Origin: JANPPS01 sp043758105
Lineage (GTDB): Bacteria; Pseudomonadota; Alphaproteobacteria; Acetobacterales; Acetobacteraceae
Assembly (NCBI GenBank): GCA_043758105.1
Contig: JAYVOF010000216.1
Span: 1 to 48,055 of the forward strand
Reading direction: 5' to 3'
DNA: 48,055 bases
Shown here: positions 7,828 to 16,339 of the stretch, piece by piece
Numbering within the stretch: position 1 is the first letter of the stretch
Layout of the letters: every line of letters starts with the position of its first letter
The notes under the pieces: model-generated
Database searches by the model: none
What the model was told of the DNA's origin: nothing
What the model saw: only the letters and a program-made list of their open reading frames with translations
Position numbers and translations under genes: made by a program

Positions 7828-9606
7828 ATGGGCGATCTCTCCGCATCCGATCTCACTGAACGACGGGCAGCCCATTTAGGCCTGTCCGCTGTTCGGTTGC
7901 ATCAGGTGCTGTTGGCCGTGGCGCTGCTGGTGCCGGCGGCCCTGTTTGGCAGCGCCGCCTATCAGAACCGGCTGGATGTCGTGCAGGCGGGTGACGATGC
8001 CATCACCCGGACCGCGGCGATCATGCACGAACACGCGCGCAAGGTCTTCGAAACGCAGGAATTGGTGCTCGACGCGGTCGATGCCCGGATCGATGGCAAG
8101 ACCTGGGAGAGCATCGCCGAAACCTCTACCAGCGAATTCTTGACCAACTTGGAACAACATTTAGAACAAGTCATTTCGATTTGGGTGGCCGACCGCGATG
8201 GGATCCTGCGGGCGGGGTCCCAACCCTGGCCCCCCGGCACCGGAATTGCGACGCGGGATTATTTCATCCGCCAAAAAGAACGCAATATCGGCCCCTATTT
8301 GAGCGAGCCCTATGTCGGCGTGGCCACCCAGGTCGCCTCCTTCGCCGTGAGCCGTCGCCGGACGGGCCCCACTTCCGCGTTCGATGGCACGATCCACGTC
8401 GCAGCCAGCCCCAAATATTTCGAGCGTTTCTATGCCGAGGCCGCCCCGCCGTACGCGCACGTGGCCGCACTCGTCCGGTGGAACGGTTCTATTCTGGCGT
8501 GGGAGCCCGCCGACCCGGCGGTTAGTCAGCTGACAGAGGGCGGCGATGCGTTCATGCAAAACATCGCCGCAGCGCCAGGTGGTGGCAGTTTCCGTGCGGC
8601 GCTCTCGACGGACGGCGTCACGCGCGATTGGGCCTATCGGAAAGTCGGGGCGTACCCCGCGTATGTGCTGTTCGGGGTGGAGCCGTCGGTTCTGCTGCGT
8701 CAGTGGGACGCCAATCTCTGGGTCTATGGCGCGTTCGCGGGAGTAGCGGCGCTGACGCTGCTGGCCGTCAGCTGGCTGGCGCTCAACCGGGCGCAGGCGG
8801 AGCAGGCGGCCCTGGCGCAATTGCGGCGCGAGAGCGCGCAGCGGCTGGCAGCCGAGCAACAGCTCCGTCATGTCCAGCGGCTGGAGGCCGTCGGACAGCT
8901 GACTGGGGGAATCGCTCACGACTTCAATAACTTGATGACCGCTATCCTTGGTAACCTCGAGCTCATTAACAGGGCCTGTGAGATCGCGCCGGACGAGGTG
9001 CCGGGTGGGCCGCTCACCAAGATCAAGCGACTGGCGGGGACCGCGGGTATGGCGGTACAGCGCGGGGCCCGGCTGACCAAAAGCCTGTTGGCGTTCTCCC
9101 GGTCGCAGCCATTGCAGACGGAGGCGGTGGACGTGAATGCGTTGCTGATGGAATTCGCCGACTTGGTGCGTCAGGCCATTGGGGCCCGCGTGACACTGGC
9201 GCTCCACCTCGACCCGGCAGTGCCCCGCGCCTGGGCCGACGCGCCGCAATTGGAGGCGGCGATCCTCAACCTGTCGATCAACGCACGGGACGCGATGGGG
9301 TCCGGTGGTGTGCTGACCCTCAATACCGAGGCGGCGATGCTGACGGCCGCCGATCTTACCGGCAATCCAGAGGCCCGGCCCGGTCGTTTCGTCCGCATTT
9401 CGGTTCAGGACACCGGAAGCGGCATGGCACCCGAGGTGGCGGCCAAGGCGTTCGAGCCGTTCTTCACCACGAAGCCGATCGGGCAGGGCACGGGATTGGG
9501 GCTCAGCCAGGTCTTTGGCTTCGTGCGGCAACTTGGCGGCCACGTGTCGATCGAGAGCGAGCTCGGCCTCGGTACCGAGATCGCGCTGTTTCTGCCCGTG
9601 GCGTAG
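7828..9606 (+). CDS. Sensor histidine kinase with periplasmic cache domain
   Basis: The 592-residue protein has a first membrane segment at about residues 26-45, a large periplasmic double-cache region to about residue 290 (with GIATRDYFIRQKERNIGPYLSEPYVG, shown here as the conserved sensor stretch around residues 139-163), and a second membrane segment at about 297-318. A short coiled linker leads to the kinase core. The phospho-acceptor is H364 in GGIAHDFNNLMTAILGN, followed by the N-box NLSINARDAM and the G-boxes DTGSGMAPEV and GQGTGLGLSQVFGFV. No receiver domain is attached and no response regulator gene is adjacent. It lies just upstream of the Liv-type importer operon, which it might control; that is only positional. 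Confidence 0.9.
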   Translation: MGDLSASDLTERRAAHLGLSAVRLHQVLLAVALLVPAALFGSAAYQNRLDVVQAGDDAITRTAAIMHEHARKVFETQELVLDAVDARIDGKTWESIAETSTSEFLTNLEQHLEQVISIWVADRDGILRAGSQPWPPGTGIATRDYFIRQKERNIGPYLSEPYVGVATQVASFAVSRRRTGPTSAFDGTIHVAASPKYFERFYAEAAPPYAHVAALVRWNGSILAWEPADPAVSQLTEGGDAFMQNIAAAPGGGSFRAALSTDGVTRDWAYRKVGAYPAYVLFGVEPSVLLRQWDANLWVYGAFAGVAALTLLAVSWLALNRAQAEQAALAQLRRESAQRLAAEQQLRHVQRLEAVGQLTGGIAHDFNNLMTAILGNLELINRACEIAPDEVPGGPLTKIKRLAGTAGMAVQRGARLTKSLLAFSRSQPLQTEAVDVNALLMEFADLVRQAIGARVTLALHLDPAVPRAWADAPQLEAAILNLSINARDAMGSGGVLTLNTEAAMLTAADLTGNPEARPGRFVRISVQDTGSGMAPEVAAKAFEPFFTTKPIGQGTGLGLSQVFGFVRQLGGHVSIESELGLGTEIALFLPVA

Positions 9607-9679
9607 CATTTACAGGGGGAGCCGAGGCGGTTAGCGTGACCGGAACGGCCTTGAATGCCGGCCAAAGGAGGACGCTGCC

Positions 9680-10918
9680 ATGATCGATCGTCTCACCCTG
9701 TTTGCGGTGGTTGCTCTTGCACCCGTTTTGGCGCCCGTTTTGGCGCTGCCCGCGCGCGCAGCGGACCCGATCCGGATCGGTGTGATCGCCGAGAACTCGG
9801 CCATCAGCGGCATCGCGATCCCGAACGGGGCGATGATTGCGGCCGACGAGATCAATGCCAAGGGCGGCGTCGATGGCCGGATGATCGAGATCGTGGCGTA
9901 TGACGACCACAACTCCGCCGCCGACGCGGTGCGCGCGTTCCAGCGGGCAGCGAGCCAGGATCACGTGCACGCGGTGATCGCGACCTATACCAGCGAGGTC
10001 GCGCTGGCGCTGGAGCCCTGGGCGGGGCGGCTGAAGATTCCGACCATCACGCCAGGTGCGGCGAGCGATGAGATCAGCAAGCGAATTCACGGCGATTATG
10101 AACATTTGAAATATTTCTTTCACGGCTACCTCGCCTCCGCGTTCCTGGCGCAATCTGTGTGCGACGCGGCGAAGGATTTGCTGGTGGACAGCCCTCTGCA
10201 CATGAAAACCGCGGCGATCATGAGTGAGGACGCGGCGTGGACCGGGCCGCTGGACGCCGGGTATGAGGCGTGCCTGCCGAAGATCGGCCTGAAGGTGGTG
10301 GATCACATCCGCATGTCCCCGGACACCACTGATTTCACACCGATTTTCAACGGGATCGAGGGTAAGAAGCCGGACGTGATCATCACCGGCATCAGCCATG
10401 TGGGTGTGCAGCCGACGGTGCAATGGGCGAACCAGCAGGTGCCGATGCCGATGTTCGGCATCCATTCGCAGGCGACGTCCAGCACGTTCTGGAAGGACAC
10501 GAATGGTGCGACCGAGGGCGTGGTGCTGCAGCTCGTCGCGGTCGATACCGTCGCCATCACGCCGCGCACCAAGCCGTTCGCGGCCGCCTACACCAAGAAA
10601 TACGGCATCACCCCGGCCTATTCCGGCTACACCGCGTATGACGAGGTGTTCATGATCGCCGACGCGATCCACCGCGCCGGCGGCACGGACCCGGACAAAA
10701 TGGTGACGGAGCTGGAGGCCACGGACTACGTCGGCACGGTCGGCCGCGTGCAGTTCTCCGGCAAGGACGACGCGTTCACCCACGCGCTGAAATACGGGCC
10801 GAACAACGTGAGCGGCCTCGTGGTGCAATGGCAGGACGGCAAGCAGGTCGCGGTCTGGCCCAAATCGGTCGCCACCGGCACGCTCCGCTTCCCGGGTTTC
10901 ATCAAGCTGGCGAATTGA
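9680..10918 (+). CDS. ABC importer substrate-binding protein (Liv/HAAT type)
   Basis: The 412-residue precursor has a Sec signal peptide of about 28 residues ending LPARAA, then a periplasmic binding protein type I fold beginning PIRIGVIAENSAISG with GGVDGRMIEIVAYDDHNS. This is the pattern of leucine/isoleucine/valine-binding proteins. AGGAGG lies 9 bases before the ATG. It is followed after 153 bases by the two permeases and the fused ATPase of the same system, so it is the cognate binding protein. Relatives bind amino acids, amides, urea or aromatic acids; the ligand cannot be read from sequence here. Confidence 0.9.
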   Translation: MIDRLTLFAVVALAPVLAPVLALPARAADPIRIGVIAENSAISGIAIPNGAMIAADEINAKGGVDGRMIEIVAYDDHNSAADAVRAFQRAASQDHVHAVIATYTSEVALALEPWAGRLKIPTITPGAASDEISKRIHGDYEHLKYFFHGYLASAFLAQSVCDAAKDLLVDSPLHMKTAAIMSEDAAWTGPLDAGYEACLPKIGLKVVDHIRMSPDTTDFTPIFNGIEGKKPDVIITGISHVGVQPTVQWANQQVPMPMFGIHSQATSSTFWKDTNGATEGVVLQLVAVDTVAITPRTKPFAAAYTKKYGITPAYSGYTAYDEVFMIADAIHRAGGTDPDKMVTELEATDYVGTVGRVQFSGKDDAFTHALKYGPNNVSGLVVQWQDGKQVAVWPKSVATGTLRFPGFIKLAN

Positions 10919-10927
10919 CGTGCTTTC

Positions 10928-10951
10928 CCCTCTCCCGCTGGCGGGAGAGGG
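10928..10951. repeat. Palindromic intergenic repeat, copy 1
   Basis: A perfect 11-bp inverted repeat with arms CCCTCTCCCGC and GCGGGAGAGGG and a 2-base loop sits between the binding-protein gene and its permease genes. The flank CAGGGTGAGGGTGGGG continues the element to about 10967. Copies occur at 15589, 16723, 18105 and 18210. Within an ABC operon such a hairpin could protect the upstream mRNA or lower downstream expression. Confidence 0.85.
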
Positions 10952-11016
10952 CCAGGGTGAGGGTGGGGTCACGCGCGCGGCCTTTCGCCTCGGAGGACAA
11001 AGTGAAGGGAACCACC

Positions 11017-11049
11017 AAGACGCCAAGACGCCAAGTCAAGACGCCAAGA
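11017..11049. repeat. Short GACGCCAAG micro-repeat
   Basis: The nonamer GACGCCAAG occurs three times in about 33 bases upstream of the first permease gene, the first two overlapping in an 8-base period. It is a simple low-complexity tract in the leader between copy 1 of the palindromic repeat and the livH-like start codon; no function is evident. Confidence 0.6.
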
Positions 11050-11071
11050 AGCGAAGGGAAGTAGGGCTGCA

Positions 11072-11941
11072 ATGCTAGCTCTGCAAATCCTCATCGACGG
11101 CTTCGCAGTCAGCGCATTGTATGGCCTTGGCGCGGTTGGCTTCACCCTAATGTTCGGCGTGTCCGGCGTGTTGAACCTGGCGCATGGCGGAATCATGCTG
11201 GTGGCCGCCGTGGTCGCCTGGGCCGTGGCCGACCCCCTGGGGTCCTATGGTGGCGCCGCCGCGGGCCTGGCAGCCGGTATCGCCATGGCGTTTGCGACCT
11301 ACCTCCTTGTGGTCCGCCCCATCCAACGCTCTCCCGCCATCCCTGCCGAGGAAAAAGAGATCTTCGTCCTCACCGGCACTCTGCTGTGGGGCATCATGAT
11401 CCAGGAGGCGGTGGCGTATTTCACCACCACCAGCCCGCACACGGTCCGTCCGTTGATCGAGGGTATCACCGTGATCGGCGGCGTTCGCACCCCCACCAAC
11501 GAAATCCTCACCGCCGTGCTGTGCTGGACCACCATCGGCGCGCTCTGGCTGCTGGTGAACCGCACCCGGGCCGGTAAGGCGCTGCTGGCCGCGTCCATCA
11601 ACCCGCGCGGCCTCACGCTGCTGGGCTTTGAATTACAGCGGATCTACTTGCTGGTCTGGGCCATCTACGGCGTGTTGGCCGCCATCGCCGGCGTTTTGTT
11701 AGGTGCGTTCTTGGGCGTGTCGTCGGAAAATGCCGGCACGCTGACCGCATCGGCATTCTCCATCGTGGTGCTGGGCGGCCTCGGCAGCGTCGGCGGTTCG
11801 CTGATTGCGGCCTATGCCGTGGGGTATCTCGAGACCATCACCGCCTACCTCATCTCACCGTCGCTCCGAACGATACCGTCGCTGATTCTGTTGGTGATCG
11901 TGGTCTATCTCCGCCCGCAGGGCATCTTGGGGCGGCGGTAA
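11072..11941 (+). CDS. livH: Branched-chain amino acid type ABC permease, LivH-like
   Basis: The 289-residue protein is almost entirely hydrophobic, with about eight membrane segments. It has the LivH hallmark near the N-terminus, LYGLGAVGFTLMFGVSGVLNLAHGG, here at residues 11-35, and the C-terminal FSIVVLGGLGSVGGSLIAA coupling region. It forms the membrane pore with the LivM-like protein. Its stop codon TAA overlaps the ATG of the next gene by one base, so the two are translationally linked. A weak AGTAGGG ribosome site precedes the start. The symbol denotes the family; the substrate is not established. Confidence 0.9.
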   Translation: MLALQILIDGFAVSALYGLGAVGFTLMFGVSGVLNLAHGGIMLVAAVVAWAVADPLGSYGGAAAGLAAGIAMAFATYLLVVRPIQRSPAIPAEEKEIFVLTGTLLWGIMIQEAVAYFTTTSPHTVRPLIEGITVIGGVRTPTNEILTAVLCWTTIGALWLLVNRTRAGKALLAASINPRGLTLLGFELQRIYLLVWAIYGVLAAIAGVLLGAFLGVSSENAGTLTASAFSIVVLGGLGSVGGSLIAAYAVGYLETITAYLISPSLRTIPSLILLVIVVYLRPQGILGRR

Positions 11942-12843
11942 TGCGGCTTTGGCTGGCGGCCGGTGCGGTCGCGATCATCCTGGCGTTACTGCCGCTGGGC
12001 GTGTCCGGCTACGTGCTTGGCTTACTCACGCTCGGCTTCTATTTCGGCGTGTTCGCCATGTCGTGGGATTTGCTGTTCGGTTTCGCCGGTGAAGTGAATT
12101 TCGGCCCCACCTTCCTGGTCGGCCTCGGTGCCTACGGCGCGGGCATCATGAACAGCGAGCTCGGCTGGCCGATCCCCATTTGCGTCCTGTTCGGTGCCCT
12201 CCTCGCCGTGGCCGGCGGTGTGCTGCTGGCACTGCCCGCCTTGCGCCTGAGCGGCCCCTATTTCGGCCTCACCACCCTGGTCGCGGTCCTGTTGCTCCAG
12301 CAACTCGTCACCGTCTTCGCCAAGCAAACCGGGGGCGAGATCGGCCTCACCATCCCCGACGTCATGTCGATCGATGACGCCACCAACTATTACATCGCCC
12401 TCGGCTTCATGGTCGTGAGTGGTGCCATCCTGTTCGGCCTCTCCCGCTCGGCCCTCGGCCTGATCCTGCAAGCCTGCGGCCAGGACCCGATCGAGGCGCA
12501 GGCGCTCGGCTTCAACGTCGCCAAACACAAATTGGCCGCGTTCGTGGTCAGCGCGCTATTCAGCGGCCTCGCTGGCGCCATGCTGGTGTTCTATCTCGGC
12601 ACCGCCTCACCCGGCACCGTCATCGACCTCGCGGTCGGCGTGCAGGTCATCATCGCCGCCGTGCTGGGCGGGCGCCGCACCATCCTGGGCGCGGCGCTGG
12701 GGGCGGTCGTGCTGATCATCGCCGGCGAAATCTTGCGGCCCTTGGGTCAGCTCAGCACCTTCATCGTCTCCGCCGTCTCGCTATTGGTGATCCTGTTCGT
12801 GCCCGCCGGTCTCCTGGGCATGTTGTTGCGGCACAAAGCATGA
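11941..12843 (+). CDS. livM: Branched-chain amino acid type ABC permease, LivM-like
   Basis: The 300-residue polytopic protein shows LivM features: FAMSWDLLFGFAGEVNFG near the first third, LRLSGPYFGLTTLVAVLLLQ, and VGVQVIIAAVLGGRRTILGA towards the C-terminus. It pairs with the LivH-like permease to form the translocation channel in the inner membrane. Its start overlaps the upstream stop by one base and its own end overlaps the fused ATPase gene by 4 bases (ATGA), so the three genes form one coupled transcript. The gene symbol is by family only. Confidence 0.9.
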   Translation: MRLWLAAGAVAIILALLPLGVSGYVLGLLTLGFYFGVFAMSWDLLFGFAGEVNFGPTFLVGLGAYGAGIMNSELGWPIPICVLFGALLAVAGGVLLALPALRLSGPYFGLTTLVAVLLLQQLVTVFAKQTGGEIGLTIPDVMSIDDATNYYIALGFMVVSGAILFGLSRSALGLILQACGQDPIEAQALGFNVAKHKLAAFVVSALFSGLAGAMLVFYLGTASPGTVIDLAVGVQVIIAAVLGGRRTILGAALGAVVLIIAGEILRPLGQLSTFIVSAVSLLVILFVPAGLLGMLLRHKA

Positions 12844-14315
12844 CCCCACCCGGGCTTCCAGTCGTCGAGGTATCCGGCCTGGTCAAGCGCTTCGGCGGCT
12901 TGATCGCGGTGAACGGCATGGCGCTCACCATCCGCCCGGGCGAGATCCTCGGCCTGATCGGCCCCAACGGCTCTGGCAAATCCACCGTCATGAAGCTCAT
13001 CATGGGGATCGAGCGGCCGAACGCCGGCGTGATCCGTATCGATGGCGTGGACGTCGCCGGCTGGCCCAGCCACCGCATCGCCCGGCACGGAGTCGGCCTC
13101 GTATTCCAGCACTCGCGGCCGCTGCATCGGCAAACGGTGCTGGAGAATATCAAGCTAGCGTTGCTGCCGGACGCGCTGCTGAAACTCTTCGCCGACCCCG
13201 GGGTGAACGCCCGCGCCCGGGACATTGCGGAGCGCGTGGGCCTCGGTGCCGTGCTGGACCGCCTGCCGGCGACGCTGCCCTTCGCGGACCTCCGCCGGCT
13301 GGAGCTGGCGAAGGCGATCGGACGCAATCCCAAGGTCGTGCTGGTGGACGAACCCTTTGCCGGGCTCACCGCGGGCGAGGTCGGCGCGTTCTCCGCCCTC
13401 ATCGCGAGCTTCCGCGACGAGGGCCGGGCCGTGCTGTTGGTGGATCACAATGTGAAGGGCGTGGCGGCGTTGGTGGACCGCGCGCAAGCCATGTATCTGG
13501 GCGAACCGATCGCCGAAGGCACCGCGCAGGAGGTCATGCAGGATCCGCAGGTGCGCCGGGTCTATATGGGCGGCGACCTCCACGTGGCCACCCGGCCCGC
13601 CCCCACGGCGCGCACCGGCCCGCCATTGCTGGATGTGTCGGGCGTGAGCGTCCTGTATGGCAAGGCGCAGGCGCTGCAGGACGTGTCCATCACGGTCCGT
13701 GAGGGCGAATTCGTGAGCATTGTCGGCCTAAACGGGGCGGGTAAGACCACGCTGTTCAATGCCATCTCGGGGCTCGTGCCCTACCAAGGCCACATCGCTT
13801 GGGCCGGCACCTCGCTCGCGGGCCGCACACCCGCCCTCATCGCCCGGGGTGGTATCGTGCAATGCCCCGAAAGCCGCGAGCTGTTTGGCACCATGAGCGT
13901 CCGCGAAAACCTGGACCTCGGCGGCTCCCGCCTGCCGATCGCCGAACGCGACCGTTTGCTCACCTGGCTGTTCGGCCTGTTCCCCATCCTCCAATCGCGC
14001 CAGACCCAGAACGCCGGCACGTTGTCGGGCGGCGAGCAGCAAATGCTGGCCATCGCCCGCGCGCTCATGATGCAGCCGCGGCTGCTGATCTTGGACGAAC
14101 CGACGCTGGGCCTGGCCCCGGTAATCCTGGAACAACTCAGCCGCGCGCTGGAGGTCCTGCGCACGACGACGCCGATCACGGTGCTCTTGGGCGAGCAAAA
14201 CGTCACCTTCGCGTTGCCGCATGCGGACCGGGTCTATGTGCTGGAACATGCGCGCATCGTGTGGGAGGGCGACCCGGTGCGGTTCTCGCATGAGGCCGGG
14301 GCCGCCTACCTGTAA
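12840..14315 (+). CDS. Fused LivG-LivF ABC ATPase (two nucleotide-binding domains in one chain)
   Basis: The 491-residue protein holds both ATPases of a Liv-type importer in tandem. Domain 1 (about residues 8-245, LivG-like) has Walker A GPNGSGKST (41-49) and Walker B VVLVDEP (166-172). Domain 2 (about 260-491, LivF-like) has Walker A GLNGAGKTT (296-304), signature LSGGEQQ (395-401) and Walker B LLILDEP. In most bacteria these are two genes. The signature of domain 1 reads LPFADLRRLE (146-155), lacking the Gly and Gln of the usual YGQQ/YGDQ form, so one of the two composite ATP sites may be impaired. The start overlaps livM by 4 bases. It ends the operon. Confidence 0.9.
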   Translation: MTPPGLPVVEVSGLVKRFGGLIAVNGMALTIRPGEILGLIGPNGSGKSTVMKLIMGIERPNAGVIRIDGVDVAGWPSHRIARHGVGLVFQHSRPLHRQTVLENIKLALLPDALLKLFADPGVNARARDIAERVGLGAVLDRLPATLPFADLRRLELAKAIGRNPKVVLVDEPFAGLTAGEVGAFSALIASFRDEGRAVLLVDHNVKGVAALVDRAQAMYLGEPIAEGTAQEVMQDPQVRRVYMGGDLHVATRPAPTARTGPPLLDVSGVSVLYGKAQALQDVSITVREGEFVSIVGLNGAGKTTLFNAISGLVPYQGHIAWAGTSLAGRTPALIARGGIVQCPESRELFGTMSVRENLDLGGSRLPIAERDRLLTWLFGLFPILQSRQTQNAGTLSGGEQQMLAIARALMMQPRLLILDEPTLGLAPVILEQLSRALEVLRTTTPITVLLGEQNVTFALPHADRVYVLEHARIVWEGDPVRFSHEAGAAYL

Positions 14316-14339
14316 CGCGCGTCAGCGGCCCCTCTTCCT

Positions 14340-15173
14340 TCAGTGCGCGGCAATGCCAAGCCGGCCGGACAAATCCTGGATGAATTGCCAAGCGACGCGT
14401 CCGCTGCGGGCCCCCCGGGTGACCGACCATTCGTTGGCGGCTTCGTGCAATGCGTCTTGGCTGATCGGCAAATCGAGCGCGGCCGCGTAACCCTCGACCA
14501 TGGCGCGGAAGCTGTCCTGGTCGCAATTATGGAAGCCGATCCATAGGCCGAAGCGGTCGCTCAACGACACTTTTTCCTCCGTGGCCTCGGACGGGTTGAT
14601 GGCGGTGGCGCGTTCGTTTTCGATCATGTCGCGCGGCATCAAATGGCGGCGGTTGCTGGTGGCGTAGAACAGCACATTGGCCGGCCGGCCCTCGATCCCG
14701 CCATCCAGCACGGATTTCAGCGCTTTATAGTCGGCGTCTTCCCGCTCGAAGCTTAGGTCGTCACAAAGGATCAGGCAGCGGCGGGGCTGATCGCGCAGCA
14801 GGTTCAGCAGGTCCGGCAGGGTGCGGATGTCTTCGCGGTGGATTTCGATCAGCACCAGGCTGCCCGGCGGCATGGCGGCGTGGGCGGCCTTGACCAGCGA
14901 GGACTTGCCCATGCCGCGGGCACCCCAGAGCATGGCGTTATTGGCCGGCAGGCCGTCGGCAAAGCGGCGCGTGTTCTCGACAATCAGCCCCTTCTGCCGG
15001 TCCACGCCATGCAGCAGGGCGATATCGACGCGGGAGATATGATGTACCGGCGCCAGGCGCGCGGGGGGGTGCCAGACGAACGCGTCGGCACCCGTGAGGT
15101 CCGGGACCGTGGGGGGCGGTGGGGCCAGGCGCTCGAGCGCGTCGGCGATGCGGGTGAGCACGGTGAGGTCCAT
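14340..15173 (-). CDS. DUF815 family AAA+-type ATPase
   Basis: The 277-residue protein matches the DUF815 family of small P-loop ATPases widespread in Alphaproteobacteria. It has an N-terminal helical region, a Walker A GARGMGKSSL after NNAMLW, the Walker B-like LILCDDLSFE, and FYATSNRRHLMPRDM, an AAA-type sensor segment. The biochemical role is unknown; a helicase-loader or remodelling function is sometimes suggested because of similarity to DnaC/IstB-like ATPases. It is divergent from yajC across a 70-base gap that contains a 7-bp inverted repeat, a neighbourhood I associate with this order of bacteria from general knowledge. Confidence 0.85.
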   Translation of the reverse strand: MDLTVLTRIADALERLAPPPPTVPDLTGADAFVWHPPARLAPVHHISRVDIALLHGVDRQKGLIVENTRRFADGLPANNAMLWGARGMGKSSLVKAAHAAMPPGSLVLIEIHREDIRTLPDLLNLLRDQPRRCLILCDDLSFEREDADYKALKSVLDGGIEGRPANVLFYATSNRRHLMPRDMIENERATAINPSEATEEKVSLSDRFGLWIGFHNCDQDSFRAMVEGYAAALDLPISQDALHEAANEWSVTRGARSGRVAWQFIQDLSGRLGIAAH

Positions 15174-15200
15174 AAGGTGTCCGGTGGGTTGACGGGGGAG

Positions 15201-15222
15201 CGGCGGAAACTATGGTCCGCCG
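15201..15222. promoter_or_regulatory. Inverted repeat in the DUF815/yajC divergent gap
   Basis: CGGCGGA and TCCGCCG form a perfect 7-bp inverted repeat with an 8-base spacer. It lies 21 bases before the yajC start and 28 bases before the DUF815 start, where it could overlap either promoter. No regulator is indicated. Confidence 0.35.
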
Positions 15223-15243
15223 GGATTAGCCGCAAGGACACCC

Positions 15244-15573
15244 ATGTTTATCTCCCCCGCCTATGCCCAAGACGCCAGCACCATGCTCGCCAGCGCCGGG
15301 CAGTTTTTGCCGTTGGTGCTGATTTTCGGCGTGTTCTATTTCCTGCTGATCCGCCCGCAACAGACCCGGCAGAAAGAGATGAAGGCGATGCTGGTGGCGC
15401 TGCGCCGGGGGGACCGGGTGGTGACGGGCGGCGGAATTTTGGCGACGGTGCAGAAGGTCAAGGACGGCTCGGACGAGATCGAGGTCGAGATCGCGCCGAA
15501 TGTGCGGATCACGGTGCTGCGGGAGACGATTTCCAGCGTGCTGAAGCCGGTGGTGGCCAACGACGTTAAGTGA
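15244..15573 (+). CDS. yajC: Sec translocon accessory subunit YajC
   Basis: The 109-residue protein has one N-terminal membrane segment (FLPLVLIFGVFYFLLIRPQQ, about residues 20-39) followed by KEMKAMLVALRRGDRVVTGGG and the EIEVEIAPNVRITVLRETIS segment, the full YajC signature. YajC associates with SecDF in the inner membrane. AAGGA lies 6 bases before the ATG. In many relatives secD and secF follow directly; here the next gene is convergent sodB, so yajC is separated from secDF in this genome. A palindromic repeat lies just beyond its stop. Confidence 0.95.
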   Translation: MFISPAYAQDASTMLASAGQFLPLVLIFGVFYFLLIRPQQTRQKEMKAMLVALRRGDRVVTGGGILATVQKVKDGSDEIEVEIAPNVRITVLRETISSVLKPVVANDVK

Positions 15574-15588
15574 GGCCGGTCCCGGTTG

Positions 15589-15635
15589 TTTCCCTCACCC
15601 AGGCCCTCTCCCGAAGGGAGAGGGGGAAGTAAGGC
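15589..15635. repeat. Palindromic repeat, copy 2, between convergent yajC and sodB
   Basis: A 47-base element with a perfect 9-bp stem (CCCTCTCCC/GGGAGAGGG, loop GAA) lies in the 67-base gap between the convergent stop codons. It differs at only two positions from the copy at 16723-16769. It could act as a bidirectional transcript end, although no long T-run follows. Confidence 0.85.
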
Positions 15636-15640
15636 TTAGC

Positions 15641-16246
15641 TCATACCATGTGGCTGGCGGCAAATTCGTAGTTGGCGAGTTTGTCCAGCCAATTGGTCAC
15701 ATAGTCCGGGCGGCGGTTGCGGAAGTCTAGGTAGTAGCTGTGCTCCCACACATCGCAACCCAATAGGGCCTTACCCTCACCGGTCGCCAGCGGATTGCTG
15801 CCGTTCGGGGTCTTGGTCACGTTCAGCTTGCCGGTCTTGTCTAGGATCAGCCAAGCCCAGCCGCTGCCGAACTGGGTCGTGGCGGCGGTTTTGAACGCGT
15901 CCTTGAACGCCTGCACGCTACCGAAATCCGCGGTGAGCTTCGCTTCCAGCGCGGGGGGGATTTTGCCGCCCGCGGTGGGAGACATGTTTTCCCAGAACAG
16001 GATGTGATTCCAATGCTGCCCGGCGTTGTTGAACACCGGCGCCATGTCGGCCTTACCGTGGCTCAGGGCGATGATGTCTTCCAGGGATTTGCCCTGCAGC
16101 GCCGGGTTCTTTTCGACGAAGCCGTTCAGCGCCGTGACATAGGCCTGATGATGCTTGTCGTGATGCAGCTCGAGCGTTTCCTGGCACATGCCGTGGGCCA
16201 CGAGCGCGCTGTGAGAATACGGGAGGTTCGGGAGTTCGAACGCCAT
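15641..16246 (-). CDS. sodB: Superoxide dismutase, Fe-type
   Basis: The 201-residue product is a Fe/Mn superoxide dismutase that converts superoxide to peroxide and oxygen in the cytosol. Metal ligands by alignment to known family members are H28 (LHHDKHH), H81 (WNHILFW), D165 and H169 (DVWEHSYY). Gln77 in NNAGQHWNH is the position used by iron-type enzymes, which favours Fe over Mn. The start at 16246 was chosen because AAAGGA precedes it and the family N-terminus (MAFELPNLPY) begins there; the frame extends 24 codons further upstream without a good site. It is divergent from the phytoene-synthase-like gene. Confidence 0.95.
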   Translation of the reverse strand: MAFELPNLPYSHSALVAHGMCQETLELHHDKHHQAYVTALNGFVEKNPALQGKSLEDIIALSHGKADMAPVFNNAGQHWNHILFWENMSPTAGGKIPPALEAKLTADFGSVQAFKDAFKTAATTQFGSGWAWLILDKTGKLNVTKTPNGSNPLATGEGKALLGCDVWEHSYYLDFRNRRPDYVTNWLDKLANYEFAASHMV

Positions 16247-16339
16247 GGTTGTTGTCCTTTGATGGGCGGGCGCACCTTGGCCGGGTGCATTGCTGGCCGT
16301 CAAGGTTGCGGCAGCCACCCTAACCGCTATGTGCGGGGT

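Noticed and set aside
8161..9609. Long minus-strand open frame opposite the histidine kinase
   Set aside because: The plus strand encodes a complete kinase with all motifs; the opposite frame shows no domain and no start signal.
9503..11026. Minus-strand open frame of about 500 codons opposite the first binding protein
   Set aside because: It spans a gene end, a palindromic repeat and the binding-protein gene, is Arg/His-rich, and has no recognisable features; a codon-bias shadow.
16004..16339. N-terminal extension of the phytoene-synthase-like gene over sodB
   Set aside because: The extra 112 codons are antisense to the sodB coding sequence and do not resemble the family; the start at 16340 is used instead.
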